Assembly: GCF_027257935.1 (NCBI RefSeq)
Contig: NZ_JANZKW010000001.1
Coordinates: 1,156,062 to 1,220,061 of the forward strand
Source: Chitinimonas sp. BJYL2
Lineage (GTDB): Bacteria > Pseudomonadota > Gammaproteobacteria > Burkholderiales > Chitinimonadaceae
DNA: 64,000 nt
Reading direction: 5' to 3'
The translations under genes and the position numbers were made by a program. This document shows, in pieces, positions 18,099 through 27,621 of this stretch (position 1 is the first letter of the stretch; every line of letters starts with the position of its first letter). The notes beneath the pieces are model-generated. The model searched no databases. It was not told the DNA's origin and saw only the letters and a list, made by a program, of their open reading frames with translations.

Positions 18099-18766
18099 AA
18101 GCCATGATCCTGGCCGCCGGTCGCGGCGAGCGCATGCGGCCACTGACCGATACCACGCCCAAGCCGCTGCTGACAGTGGGGGAGGAATCACTGATCGGCT
18201 GGCATCTGCGCAAGCTGGCGGCCGCGGGGGTGGACGAGGTCATCATCAACCACGCCTGGCTGGGTAGCCAGATCGAGTCCACGCTGGGTGATGGTCGCCG
18301 CTACGGCCTGCGCATTCTTTATTCGCCCGAGGCCACCGCGCTGGAAACGGCAGGCGGGCTGGCCAAGGCGCGGCATCTGCTGGGGGAGGCGCCGTATATC
18401 GTGATCTCGGCCGATATCTACACCCGCTTCGACTACGCCCGTCTTGTTGCCAGTGCGCAGGCGCTGGATCGCGATCCCTCCCGCAGCGCGCATATCGTGC
18501 TGGCGCCTACCGACAAGTACCAGCTCGATTTTGATCTGGATCCGCGTGGCCGGGTGCATGAATCTGCCGCGCCGCGCTACACCTATGCCAATCTGGCCGT
18601 GATCAAACCCGAACTCGTGGCGGCGGTGGTGCCGGGTGAATCGGCGCGACTGGGTACTTATCTGCGTGAATTTGCGGCGCGCGATCGCATCAGCGGCGAA
18701 GTTTGCACGGATCTGTGGATCAATGTCGGCAGCCCGGCTGATCTGGACGAGGCCCGTGCGGCCTAG
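18095..18766 (+). CDS. murU: MurNAc-1-phosphate uridylyltransferase MurU
   Basis: A 223-residue sugar nucleotidyltransferase. The N-terminal motif is MILAAGRGERMRPLTDTTPKPLL; GLAKARHLLG and VISADIYT follow, and NVGSPADLDEAR is at the C-terminus. It makes UDP-MurNAc from the AmgK product, feeding recycled wall sugar back into peptidoglycan synthesis and bypassing MurA/MurB (fosfomycin targets). Here it is separated from amgK by two unrelated genes. Its TAG stop shares the bases CTAG with the stop of the convergent MFS gene. Confidence 0.87.
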   Translation: MKAMILAAGRGERMRPLTDTTPKPLLTVGEESLIGWHLRKLAAAGVDEVIINHAWLGSQIESTLGDGRRYGLRILYSPEATALETAGGLAKARHLLGEAPYIVISADIYTRFDYARLVASAQALDRDPSRSAHIVLAPTDKYQLDFDLDPRGRVHESAAPRYTYANLAVIKPELVAAVVPGESARLGTYLREFAARDRISGEVCTDLWINVGSPADLDEARAA

Positions 18767-19989
18767 CTGGCTGATGCCGGCCCCGGATGGGGCTTGTCGA
18801 ACAGCGCCCAGGCCAGAGTTGTCGCGATGATGGCCGCCAGGCCCAGCAGCAGCGCCGTATACGCTTGCGGCGTGCTGAGGCCGAACTGGCTGCCCAGCAG
18901 CGCCAGCAGATAGCCTGCGCCGGCCTGCAGGCCGAAGGCCACGGCAAAGATCAGCAGATTGACCGAGGTGTTGACGCGGCCAGCCAGCGCCACCGGGAAG
19001 CGCGCGGTGAGCACGGCGTAACAGAGGCTGCCGCCCATGCCGGTGAGGGCGTAGGCCGCAGTCATCACCGGTGCGGGTACGGCAGGGTTGGCGGCCAGTG
19101 CAATCAGCACCAGCACATGCAGCCCGCAGGCCGTGCCATACACGGTGAGCGGCGCCACGCCATGAGCGCTGAGCCGGGTGGCTAGCTGGCCCCAGCCGAG
19201 TGCGCCGACGGCACCCGCCAGCATCATCCATAGCAGTGCCTGCCCGACCGCCGCCTCGCCGAGCCCGCCGACTTGCCGCAACCACTGGCCTACCCAGAGT
19301 CCCTGCATCGCCATATGCGAACCGAGCGCCAGTCCGGCCACGGTGGCCAGTGACCAGAACGCCCGTGAGCGGAAGATCGACACGGTGCCGGCAAGGTTCT
19401 CGCGCAGCGACTCATGCTCGCCCTCATGCGGCTTTTCCGGCGCGACGAACCACAGCAGCAGGCTGGCAGCCAGCCCTACCGAAGCCGCAGCCATGAAGGC
19501 ACCGACGATCCCTGTGGTGCCGACCAGCCAGGCGACCGGCACGGTGGAGACAACGGCGCCGACGAGCCCCCATACATGCACCCAGCCATTCATGGCCGGC
19601 AGCTCGCGCAGGCTGAACCATTGCGCGTTGTGCTTGATCGAGGTCATCAAGGCGCCCGACACCCCCAGTCCGATCAGCGCGCGCGCGAGCAAGAGCACCG
19701 ATTCTCGCTGGCCTACGGCAAACAGCAGACAGCCGGCCACGGCGATCAGCAGCAAGGTGGCATTGACGCGGCGCGGCCCGAAGCGGTCGATGGCGAGGCC
19801 GATGGGCAGTTGGGCGGCGGCAAAGGTGAGGAAGTAGACCGAGGTCAGCAGGCCCAGCCCCGCCTCGCTGATGCCCAGGTCGGCAATCAGCCGTGGCGCA
19901 ATGGCAGCATTGATGGTGCGCAAGCCATACGAGAAGAAATAGCCGAGCGCAAACGGGGCCAGCAGGGGGATGACATGGGGGCGGTTCAT
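18763..19989 (-). CDS. MFS transporter
   Basis: A 408-residue major facilitator with about 12 membrane spans. The loop 2-3 motif is IGLAIDRFGPRRVNA, with a weaker equivalent between helices 8 and 9. It resembles NNP/OFA-like or sugar-phosphate-type MFS proteins, but no substrate is assignable. The ATG at 19989 (NRPHVIPLLAPFALGYFFSYG) is preferred; the longer in-frame start lies in a repeat. It is convergent with murU. Confidence 0.82.
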   Translation of the reverse strand: MNRPHVIPLLAPFALGYFFSYGLRTINAAIAPRLIADLGISEAGLGLLTSVYFLTFAAAQLPIGLAIDRFGPRRVNATLLLIAVAGCLLFAVGQRESVLLLARALIGLGVSGALMTSIKHNAQWFSLRELPAMNGWVHVWGLVGAVVSTVPVAWLVGTTGIVGAFMAAASVGLAASLLLWFVAPEKPHEGEHESLRENLAGTVSIFRSRAFWSLATVAGLALGSHMAMQGLWVGQWLRQVGGLGEAAVGQALLWMMLAGAVGALGWGQLATRLSAHGVAPLTVYGTACGLHVLVLIALAANPAVPAPVMTAAYALTGMGGSLCYAVLTARFPVALAGRVNTSVNLLIFAVAFGLQAGAGYLLALLGSQFGLSTPQAYTALLLGLAAIIATTLAWALFDKPHPGPASAS

Positions 19990-20015
19990 GGCGCTATTGT
20001 GCCTTAGTACCGCAA

Positions 20016-20104
20016 GGTGCAAGGCAACGCGCATTGCACCATCCCCCCCCGTGTTCCGGCGTTACGGTGGTGCAGTGCGGCCTCTGGCCTTGTTGCACCC
20101 TACG
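20016..20104. repeat. REP-like repeat, two facing units
   Basis: Left unit GGTGCA...TGCACC at 20016-20040 is shortened; the right unit at 20069-20099 is full length and followed by CTACGG. The centre contains a run of eight C. It lies between the divergent ends of the MFS gene and the GGDEF-EAL gene. Confidence 0.75.
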
Positions 20105-20116
20105 GAATCCGGGGGC

Positions 20117-22978
20117 TTAGTGCGTTGTGGTGGCGCGCTGTCGCTGGCACAGGGCCAGGTAATCCGGCGAGGGCTTGTCGAGGTAGTACCCCTGCACCAT
20201 GTCCACGCCCATCTCCACCAGCATGTCGAGCGTTTCCTGATTCTCGACAAACTCGGCCACCGTGCGCTTGCCCATGTCGCGGGCGATGGAGGCCATGCCC
20301 TTCACGAACACCTGGCTGTCGTGATCACGCGGGAGGTCGCGGATGAACAGGCCGTCAATCTTGAGCACATGGGCTTTGAGGTGCTTGAGATAGGCAAACG
20401 AAGAGAAGCCCGCGCCGAAGTCATCGAGGCAGACTGTGCAGCCGGTATCGCGCAGGGCCTCGATAAAGCGCTGGGCATCGCGCATATCGCTGACAGCGGC
20501 GGTTTCGGTCAGCTCCACCATCAGCCGGTCTGGCGGAACGGCGTATTCGATCAGCAGGCCGCTGATGAATTCGGGCAGGCTGGTTTCATCGAAGCTGCGG
20601 CCGGAAATATTGACGGCGACCGAGGGCATTTCCGGGTGCGCCGCCAGTAGGCGGATGCTCTCGCGGATGACCCAGCGGTCGATATCCAGAATCTTGCCGC
20701 TGCGCTCGGCATGCGGAATGAAGTGGCCCGGCGGGATGATCTTGTTCGGATCGCTCGGGTCCTTCATCCGCACCAGTGCCTCAAGGTGGGCCACGCTCAG
20801 GGTGGTGGCCTCGTAGATGCCCTGGAAGTAGAGCACCAGTCCATCGTTCTCCAGCGCCTGCTGGATGCGTTCGTTCCAGGTCAGGCGGTTGACCATTTCG
20901 CGGCTGGCGTCACGCTCGGCCTGATACATGCGCCAGGTTGCCTTGCCGGCGCTCTTGGCTTGATACATCGCGGTGTCGGCGTGGGCCACCAGGTCTTCCG
21001 CCGTTTCTGCATGCTGCGGATACATGGCCACGCCCAGGCTGGAAGACAGGCGCAGTTGCTGGTTGTCGACCGTGAACTGGATATTGGCCACGGTACTGAT
21101 CACCCGGCCGGCGAGATGGCCGACTTCGGATTCCTTGCAGTTGGGGACCAGGATGGCGAACTCGTCACCGCCGAGGCGAGCAAAGAACTCGTTGCGGCGT
21201 ACCTGGTGAGAGATGTCCTGGGCCACGCGCTTGAGCAGATCGTCGCCTGCACCGTGACCGAAGGTATCGTTCACGTACTTGAATTCGTCGAGGTCGAAAT
21301 ACAGCACGGCAATGGCATCGTTGGCGCGTTCGGCGTCAATCAGCATGCGTTCGAGCTGTTCCTGGAAGGCATGACGGTTATGCAGGCCGGTCAGCGCATC
21401 GCGCTCGGCCAGGAAGACCATGCGTTCATTGAGGAAGTGAGCCTGGGTGACATCCTCATAGACCCACAGCTTGCCGGTGAAGATGCCCATATCGTCACAG
21501 ACCGTGTAGCACTGTTGGGTCAGGATGCGCCCATCATTCATGCTCAGGTCACTGGGGAAGGCGCCTGTGGTGGCGGGGTTGTTGTCGGCGACCAGATGGC
21601 TGGCAAAGTCGTAGTTCTGCGGCCGGTTCAGCGCGTTCTGGAGAATCTGCCCCATGGGCTTGCCGACCACGGTCGTGCTCTCGTCAATCAGCCACAGGGT
21701 TTTGAAGGCGGGGTTGTGGAACACCACCACATTGTCGTTATCGACAAACAGCACCCCCAGACGCATGGCCGAGAGCAGTGCGGTCAGGCGGGCGCGCTCG
21801 GATTCGGCGCGGCTCAGATAGGTTTCGTTGAGTGCCTGTGATTGCTGCAGCTCGTAGACGGCGCGCTTGAGCGCCAGCCTGTCTTCCTTGAGCTGGCTGT
21901 TGTCGCGGATGGAGGCCCGGATACCCAGATATTGCGCCTGGGCATCGTAAATGGGCTGCCAGCTCATGGCGGCCCAGAAGGTCTTGCCATCGCGCTTCAT
22001 GGCGCGGAACTCGAAATCCTGTCCGGCCGTGCCGGTCAATGCTTCGCGCAGGGTATCGGCCAGACGCGCGCGCTCCTCAAGGGCGGCGAGCGGGGCCGGA
22101 AAGTGGGCCATTTCCACGCATTCGCTAACGGAATAGCCGGTCAGCCGCGTAACCGAAGCATTCACCCAGACCAACTTGCCCTCGGGGTTGAGCCACAGTT
22201 CCACGCCGTAGGTGTAGTCGGCAATGGCGAGGAATTTCTCCTCACTTTGCTTGAGGGCGTCCAGTCGTTCCTGGATGCCTGCCGACATCTGGTTGAAGCG
22301 TTCCGCCAGCTTGCTGATCTCGTCATTGCCTTCGACTTCGATCACGCTCGGTACATGGCTGCTGGTCTGCTGTTCGGCCGCCTCGATAAGCTTGTACAGG
22401 CGGCGGGTCAGCCAGAAACCGATCAGCGCCAGCAGCAGGGCGGAGAACACGGCACCGACGACAACCACGCTGGCGATCTGCCAGACGATACGGTCGGCGG
22501 ATTCGCTAAGCAGTTCGGTGGAAATGCCGAAACGCAGGGTGCCGTATTGCTGGCCGGCCAGTTCGATGGGTGTGCTGATATGCAGCACGGTCGGAATACG
22601 CTGGCCCGAGGCCAGCCGGCTGATGGTATCGACCGGCGGCAGGGGGGTGCCATTGCCACTGCTGTCGATATCCCAGCCCTGCTTGGCCACGACCTTGTTC
22701 TGACGGTCGAACAGCACCAGGTAGTCGATGCCCTCGGCTGAGCGCACGCCATTGAGCAACTCGGCGGCCGGCGCGTAATCGAGCGCCGCCATGTGCGGGG
22801 CGATCGAGGCATTGAGCAGCCGCGATAGCTCCTGCACCCGCACATCGGTGGCCTTGAGCACCATCTCCGACCAGACCTTGTTGGCACTGCTCAATAGCAC
22901 CAGCAACACGGCGAACTGCACCACGAGGATGGAGAGGACGAGGCGTGCGCGCAGGGTGCGGAAGAAGGGGACCTGCAT
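20117..22978 (-). CDS. membrane PAS-GGDEF-EAL c-di-GMP signalling protein
   Basis: A 953-residue protein: N-terminal membrane helix (ARLVLSILVVQFAVLLVLLS), periplasmic sensor region to about 170, second helix, HAMP (about 195-250), two PAS domains (about 260-500), GGDEF (ARLGGDEFAIL near 600) and EAL (HLEALVRM near 730, DDFGAGFSS). Both catalytic signatures are intact, so it may make and degrade c-di-GMP. It starts ten bases after a gene for a PhnD-like periplasmic binding protein, a likely input partner. Confidence 0.9.
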   Translation of the reverse strand: MQVPFFRTLRARLVLSILVVQFAVLLVLLSSANKVWSEMVLKATDVRVQELSRLLNASIAPHMAALDYAPAAELLNGVRSAEGIDYLVLFDRQNKVVAKQGWDIDSSGNGTPLPPVDTISRLASGQRIPTVLHISTPIELAGQQYGTLRFGISTELLSESADRIVWQIASVVVVGAVFSALLLALIGFWLTRRLYKLIEAAEQQTSSHVPSVIEVEGNDEISKLAERFNQMSAGIQERLDALKQSEEKFLAIADYTYGVELWLNPEGKLVWVNASVTRLTGYSVSECVEMAHFPAPLAALEERARLADTLREALTGTAGQDFEFRAMKRDGKTFWAAMSWQPIYDAQAQYLGIRASIRDNSQLKEDRLALKRAVYELQQSQALNETYLSRAESERARLTALLSAMRLGVLFVDNDNVVVFHNPAFKTLWLIDESTTVVGKPMGQILQNALNRPQNYDFASHLVADNNPATTGAFPSDLSMNDGRILTQQCYTVCDDMGIFTGKLWVYEDVTQAHFLNERMVFLAERDALTGLHNRHAFQEQLERMLIDAERANDAIAVLYFDLDEFKYVNDTFGHGAGDDLLKRVAQDISHQVRRNEFFARLGGDEFAILVPNCKESEVGHLAGRVISTVANIQFTVDNQQLRLSSSLGVAMYPQHAETAEDLVAHADTAMYQAKSAGKATWRMYQAERDASREMVNRLTWNERIQQALENDGLVLYFQGIYEATTLSVAHLEALVRMKDPSDPNKIIPPGHFIPHAERSGKILDIDRWVIRESIRLLAAHPEMPSVAVNISGRSFDETSLPEFISGLLIEYAVPPDRLMVELTETAAVSDMRDAQRFIEALRDTGCTVCLDDFGAGFSSFAYLKHLKAHVLKIDGLFIRDLPRDHDSQVFVKGMASIARDMGKRTVAEFVENQETLDMLVEMGVDMVQGYYLDKPSPDYLALCQRQRATTTH

Positions 22979-22988
22979 GGTCAGCAGA

Positions 22989-23804
22989 CTATTCCGTGTC
23001 GAGACGGCGTTGAAGTTCGGTTACAAAGGGTTCCATGATGGCCAGCTCGCCGGGTTTCACCGGGTCCAGCCCGCTGAAACCCAGACGGGCGGCAAAACTG
23101 TCGCCGTTTTCGCGTGAGTTCACAAAGCCTGCCAAGCTATCGATATAGCGTTTGCGTTCGGCTGGCGCCAGCTTGGCATCGGCCAGTACCACCATATGGG
23201 GCAGAGACTGGGTCTCTCCCACCACACGCAACGCCGAGCGGATGTCGACCGGCAGGTTGGCAAAAGCGGTTTTATTGATGATGGCGGCGCGGGCATCCCC
23301 CTGCAGCAGGGCAATGGCGGCGGCATTGTGGAAAGCGTAGTAGCGCGTATGGACCTGCAGGCCCTGCTTCTTGAGCCAGGCCTCGCCCAGCATGGCGGTT
23401 ACGGTCAGGGCATCGGGCAAGGCTATGGTCTGTTTGTTGAGGTCGCTGATCTGCAGCGCCTCGCCCCCGCGGGGCACCACCACCAGACCGGATAGCCGGG
23501 TGCGGCCGATCAGGGCTGGCAGGTAGCCGGCATGGAGTTCGGCATAGCGCGCGGTATGCGGGCCGATGATGACAAGGTCGAACTCATGTTGCTCGATGCG
23601 GCGTACGAACTGGCGGTAGTCGGGCGCTGTCAGCAGTACCACGGGGCGACCCAGCTGCTTTTCCATGGCGTCGCGCATGGGCTGGAAGCTGGACACCAGC
23701 AGGCGCGGCGTAAAGAACGGTTCAATACCGATATGGATCTCCTTGCCGGCCGCTTGCACAAGCAGGCTGCAGCAGCAGGCCAGCAGAAGCAGGAATCTCG
23801 GCAA
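22989..23804 (-). CDS. PhnD-like periplasmic binding protein, probable sensor partner
   Basis: A 271-residue exported protein (signal peptide PRFLLLLACCCSLLVQAAG). It resembles the phosphate/phosphonate-binding PhnD family: IGIEPFFTPRLLVSSFQPMRDAMEKQLG, FDLVIIGPHTARYAE and a C-terminal GFSGLDPVKPGELAIMEP. No ABC permease or ATPase is nearby. The gene is followed after ten bases by the membrane PAS-GGDEF-EAL gene, so it more likely senses a ligand and signals to that protein than imports it. The ligand is unknown. Confidence 0.75.
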   Translation of the reverse strand: MPRFLLLLACCCSLLVQAAGKEIHIGIEPFFTPRLLVSSFQPMRDAMEKQLGRPVVLLTAPDYRQFVRRIEQHEFDLVIIGPHTARYAELHAGYLPALIGRTRLSGLVVVPRGGEALQISDLNKQTIALPDALTVTAMLGEAWLKKQGLQVHTRYYAFHNAAAIALLQGDARAAIINKTAFANLPVDIRSALRVVGETQSLPHMVVLADAKLAPAERKRYIDSLAGFVNSRENGDSFAARLGFSGLDPVKPGELAIMEPFVTELQRRLDTE

Positions 23805-23868
23805 GGTGGGTCTCCTCGGTATGCCCGTCCGTCCATGTCGGGCGGGTCGTGGGCGCAGCAGCGTGAAG

Positions 23869-25188
23869 CTATAAGGTCTTGATAAACACCTTTGAGCGCC
23901 GTTGCCAGTTATAGAGGGTTTTTTTCTTCATGGGCAGGGCTTCCACATCGGCGGGCTTGAAGCCACGTTCGATAAACCAGTGCGCCGTGCGGGTGGTCAG
24001 TACGAACAGTTGGCGGATACGCAAACGCCGCGCTTCGCGCTCCATATGCCGCAGCAGCTGTTCGCCACGGCCGCCATCGCGGTAGTCGGGGTGCACGGCC
24101 AGGCCTGCCAGTTCGGCGATATCGGATTCTTCAAAGGTATACAGCGCCACCGAGCCGATGATCTTGCGATCATGCTCCAGCACGGCAAAGCGTTCGATCT
24201 CGCGTTCCAGCAGCTCGCGCGAGCGTTTGACCAGGACGCCCTGGTCTTCCAGCGGCTCGATCAGCGCAAGGATGCCGCCCACGTCGTCGATGGTGGCGCG
24301 CCGCAGGGTCTCCAGCGGTTCGCGCGAGATCATGGTGCCGATGCCTTCGTGGGTGAACAGCTCGGTCAGCAGTGCGCCGTCCAGATGGCGCGAGATCAGG
24401 TGGGCGCGCTTCACGCCGTGGCGCACGGCGCGGATGCAGCAAGGCAGGTAGAAATCGATATCGTCGGCGATATGCTGGTCACTGCGCAGGTACTGCTCGG
24501 CCTCGGCCGCGGTCAGCTCGTTGAGCAGGGTGCCTTCCTCGTCCACCACGCCGGGCTGGTCCAGCAGGAAGATCAGCTTGTCGGCCTGCAGGGCCACGGC
24601 GGCGCTGGTGGCGACGTCTTCCACCGTGAGGTTGAAGGCCTCACCCGTGGGCGAGTAGCCCACCGGGGAGAGGAGGATGGTCTCGCCGAATTCCAACCGG
24701 TCTTTCATGGCGGCGACGTCGATCTTGCGGACCTCGCCGCTGTACTGCATGTCGAGCCCGTCACGCACACCGAAGGGCTGCGCGGTGAGGAAGTTGCCCC
24801 CTGCGACGCGGATATCGGCATTGGCCATGGGCGAGTTGGGCAAACCCATGGACAGCGAGGCTTCGATCTCGAAACGGACCTGACCAATGGCTTGGAGCAC
24901 GGCGGGTACGCTGTCGCGGTCGGTAATCCGTACGCCACGGTCAAAGCGGCAGGGTAGGCCCGCTTCCGTCAGGCGCTCGTTGATCTGGGGGCGCGCACCA
25001 TGAACCAGCACCAGATTCACGCCCAGGCTGACCAGGGTGTTGAGGTCGTGCGCCAGCGAGAAGAAATCACCATCCCGGACCAGATCGCCGCCAAACGCGA
25101 CCACAAAGGTACGGTTACGGAAGGCGTGGATATAGGGCGCGGCCTGGCGGAACCAGAAGACGAATTCGGGAGAACCAATATCGGGCAT
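23869..25188 (-). CDS. argA: N-acetylglutamate synthase ArgA
   Basis: A 439-residue protein with an amino-acid-kinase-like domain (about 1-290, FRNRTFVVAFGGDLV, LVLVHGARPQINERL) followed by a GNAT acetyltransferase domain (about 295-430, LAGLAVHPDYRDGGRGEQLL). This is the classical bifunctional-fold ArgA that catalyses the first arginine-pathway step. The kinase-like domain normally binds arginine for feedback inhibition. It lies 88 bases beyond the upstream GGDEF-EAL gene and may form a separate unit. Confidence 0.94.
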   Translation of the reverse strand: MPDIGSPEFVFWFRQAAPYIHAFRNRTFVVAFGGDLVRDGDFFSLAHDLNTLVSLGVNLVLVHGARPQINERLTEAGLPCRFDRGVRITDRDSVPAVLQAIGQVRFEIEASLSMGLPNSPMANADIRVAGGNFLTAQPFGVRDGLDMQYSGEVRKIDVAAMKDRLEFGETILLSPVGYSPTGEAFNLTVEDVATSAAVALQADKLIFLLDQPGVVDEEGTLLNELTAAEAEQYLRSDQHIADDIDFYLPCCIRAVRHGVKRAHLISRHLDGALLTELFTHEGIGTMISREPLETLRRATIDDVGGILALIEPLEDQGVLVKRSRELLEREIERFAVLEHDRKIIGSVALYTFEESDIAELAGLAVHPDYRDGGRGEQLLRHMEREARRLRIRQLFVLTTRTAHWFIERGFKPADVEALPMKKKTLYNWQRRSKVFIKTL

Positions 25189-25276
25189 GCGGGCGCTGTC
25201 ACTCGGGCTGGGCGGGGTAGCCGCAAGGGTATCAGAAACTCGCTGTCACCCTTGTGACAGCAGGCCAAAATGCGGT

Positions 25277-27619
25277 TCAGGGTGCGGTTTTCTGCTGGTG
25301 TGCTGTGTGCCAGGCCACAAAGTCATCGGCCAGCATGGGTTTGGCAAACACATAGCCCTGAATGCGATCACAACCCAGCCGCCGCAAGACCTCGACCGTG
25401 GCATGGTCCTCCACGCCCTCGGCTACGACCTTGAGGCCGAGCCGGTGGCCCAGATCGATGGTGGACTGCACGATCTGTGCATCACTCTCGTTGTGGGCGA
25501 GTTCGATCACGAAGGCGCGGTCGATCTTGAGTTCGGTGACGGGCAGGCGGCGGATATACGCGAGCGAGGAGTAGCCGGTGCCGTAATCATCGATCGCCAG
25601 CGCCAGCCCCATATTGCGGAGCCGGTTCAGGGTGTCGAGGGCCAGCGTCGGATCTTCCATCAGCCCGCTTTCGGTGATCTCCAGGCACAGCAGCGCCGGG
25701 GGCACGCCAGCCTGTTCGAGCAGGGAGGCGACGGCAGTCGGCAGCGCCGGGTCCAGCAGATCCAGCGTGGAAAGATTGACCGACACCTTGATTGCGCGGC
25801 CTGTCTGCAGCCACACGCCGATCTGGTGGATGGCGGCGCGCAGTACCCACTGGGTGACTTCCTTGATGTAGCCCGTCTGTTCGGCAAAGGGGATGAATTC
25901 GCCGGGTGAGACAAAGCCCCGCTCCGGGTGTATCCAGCGGACCAGGGCTTCGGCTTCATCGGCACTGCTATCGGCCAGCGCTACCTTGGGTTGATAGCAA
26001 AGCTTGAGCTCATTCTGCTGCACGGCGGTCTGCAGCTCACCCAGCAGCGACAGATGCGTCTCGCGGGCATGTTGCATGCCGCTGTTGTAGATCAGGTGCC
26101 GCTGACGCGCGGCTTTGGCGCGGTACAGGGCCAGATCGGCACAGCGCAGCAGGTCGATGGAGACGCGCGCATGTTCGGGGTAGCCGGCGGCACCCATGCC
26201 GGCACGGATATCGAGCGGCCGGCCATCGAGCTGCAGCGGATGATCGAACATGCCGTGGATGCGTTCCAGCACGGGCAAGGCAGCATCGACCGCCATGGCC
26301 GGCAGCAGCACGGCGAATTCGTCGCCGGAGAGTCTGGCTACGGTGTCTTCATCCCGCACTGCGTCGACCAGACGGCGCCCGACCTCGATCAGCACCCGGT
26401 CGCCCATGGGGTGGCCGAGGGTATCGTTGATTTGCTGGAAGCGATCCAGATTGAGGATCAGCACGGTCAGAGATTCGCCGCTGGTTTGCGCCGCGGTGAT
26501 CGCATCGTCCAGCAGCTGATTGAAACGCAGCCGGTTTGGCAAGCCGGTCAACCTATCCTGAAATGCCAGGGTGCGGATCTCGGCCTCGCGTTCGGCAATG
26601 GCGGTCTGCATATGCGCCAGGCTGCCCGCCAGTTGCCCGATCTCGCTCTGATCCTGCCGGTTGATGGCTTGCTGGTAGTCGCCCTGCTGGATGCGATCGG
26701 CAATGGCAGCGAGCTGTCGCAGCGGCTGGGTGATGCGGCCGGCCAGACGCATCCCGGCCAGCAGGCAGACAGCCAGTGCGGCGAAGGCCAGCATGGCCAG
26801 GGTGATCTGCAAGCGGTAAACCGGCGCCATGATTTCGGCCAGCGAACGCGCCAGCAATACCTCGACCGGGCCTTCCAGACTGTCGCCCAGCAGGACCAGC
26901 CGGGTTTCGTAGTCTTCGTCACCCAGGGTAGCCCGCCCTACGGCGCGCAGCTCGGTCATCTTGCCACCCAGGGCATCGCGCTGTGCGGCAGGGAGGGTGG
27001 AGGCGAGCACGCGGCGGCCATCGCCGGGGGCATCACCCAGAAAGGTCACCTGCAAACCGGATACCGCCCGCAAATCCGCTACCGTGCGGTCGTTGATCTC
27101 AAAGCCCATGGTGACCCAGCCGATCACGATGGGTGCCCGTACCGGCACCACCACGAGCTGATACAGGCGCCCATCCACCCGCTCGATCCCGGTGCTGCCG
27201 CCGCGCTTGCCGGCCGCGGCAATCAGGCTGCCGAAAGGATAGGGCTGACCTGCGCGGGCCGGGTTCACGGTATCGGCCTGGATGATGTTGTCGAGCCCGG
27301 AGAAGATGACCAGATCGGCATGGATGCGCGAGCCGTGGTTATCGAGGGCCGACAACAGGGTCTCGTTATCGCGCGTGGCAATGGCATCGCGCAGGCCGAA
27401 ATCGCGGGCCAGCACCTGGGCACCGACGGTAAGCTGCTCACCACGCTGATCCAGCAAGCGACGGAAGACGCGCTCACCGGTTTCCAGCGCCTGCGCGGCG
27501 GTCTGCCGGGAAATGCGCAGGTTGACCACGCTCACCAGCACAAAGCTGGCCAGCAGCACTACGGCCAGCAGGCCGGAGAAGACGACAACGATACGAAAGG
27601 CAAGGCTATGTCGGCGCAC
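25277..27619 (-). CDS. membrane sensor GGDEF-EAL protein of the globin/cupredoxin operon
   Basis: A 780-residue protein: membrane helix (about 8-30), periplasmic Cache-like region (35-260), second helix, HAMP (about 296-345), GGDEF with a variant SGDEF site (ARLSGDEFAVLLP, about 430) and EAL with EALVRW (about 556), DDYGTGYSS and EGVED. The EAL part looks catalytically complete; the GGDEF site begins with Ser, so cyclase activity is less sure. The GTG start at 27619 lies two bases after the cupredoxin gene, so the two are co-translated. Confidence 0.88.
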   Translation of the reverse strand: MRRHSLAFRIVVVFSGLLAVVLLASFVLVSVVNLRISRQTAAQALETGERVFRRLLDQRGEQLTVGAQVLARDFGLRDAIATRDNETLLSALDNHGSRIHADLVIFSGLDNIIQADTVNPARAGQPYPFGSLIAAAGKRGGSTGIERVDGRLYQLVVVPVRAPIVIGWVTMGFEINDRTVADLRAVSGLQVTFLGDAPGDGRRVLASTLPAAQRDALGGKMTELRAVGRATLGDEDYETRLVLLGDSLEGPVEVLLARSLAEIMAPVYRLQITLAMLAFAALAVCLLAGMRLAGRITQPLRQLAAIADRIQQGDYQQAINRQDQSEIGQLAGSLAHMQTAIAEREAEIRTLAFQDRLTGLPNRLRFNQLLDDAITAAQTSGESLTVLILNLDRFQQINDTLGHPMGDRVLIEVGRRLVDAVRDEDTVARLSGDEFAVLLPAMAVDAALPVLERIHGMFDHPLQLDGRPLDIRAGMGAAGYPEHARVSIDLLRCADLALYRAKAARQRHLIYNSGMQHARETHLSLLGELQTAVQQNELKLCYQPKVALADSSADEAEALVRWIHPERGFVSPGEFIPFAEQTGYIKEVTQWVLRAAIHQIGVWLQTGRAIKVSVNLSTLDLLDPALPTAVASLLEQAGVPPALLCLEITESGLMEDPTLALDTLNRLRNMGLALAIDDYGTGYSSLAYIRRLPVTELKIDRAFVIELAHNESDAQIVQSTIDLGHRLGLKVVAEGVEDHATVEVLRRLGCDRIQGYVFAKPMLADDFVAWHTAHQQKTAP

Positions 27620-27621
27620 GT

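Noticed and set aside
18763-18766. CTAG shared by the stop codons of murU and the convergent MFS gene
   Set aside because: Real overlap, but a self-complementary stop shared by two convergent genes is common and needs no special explanation.
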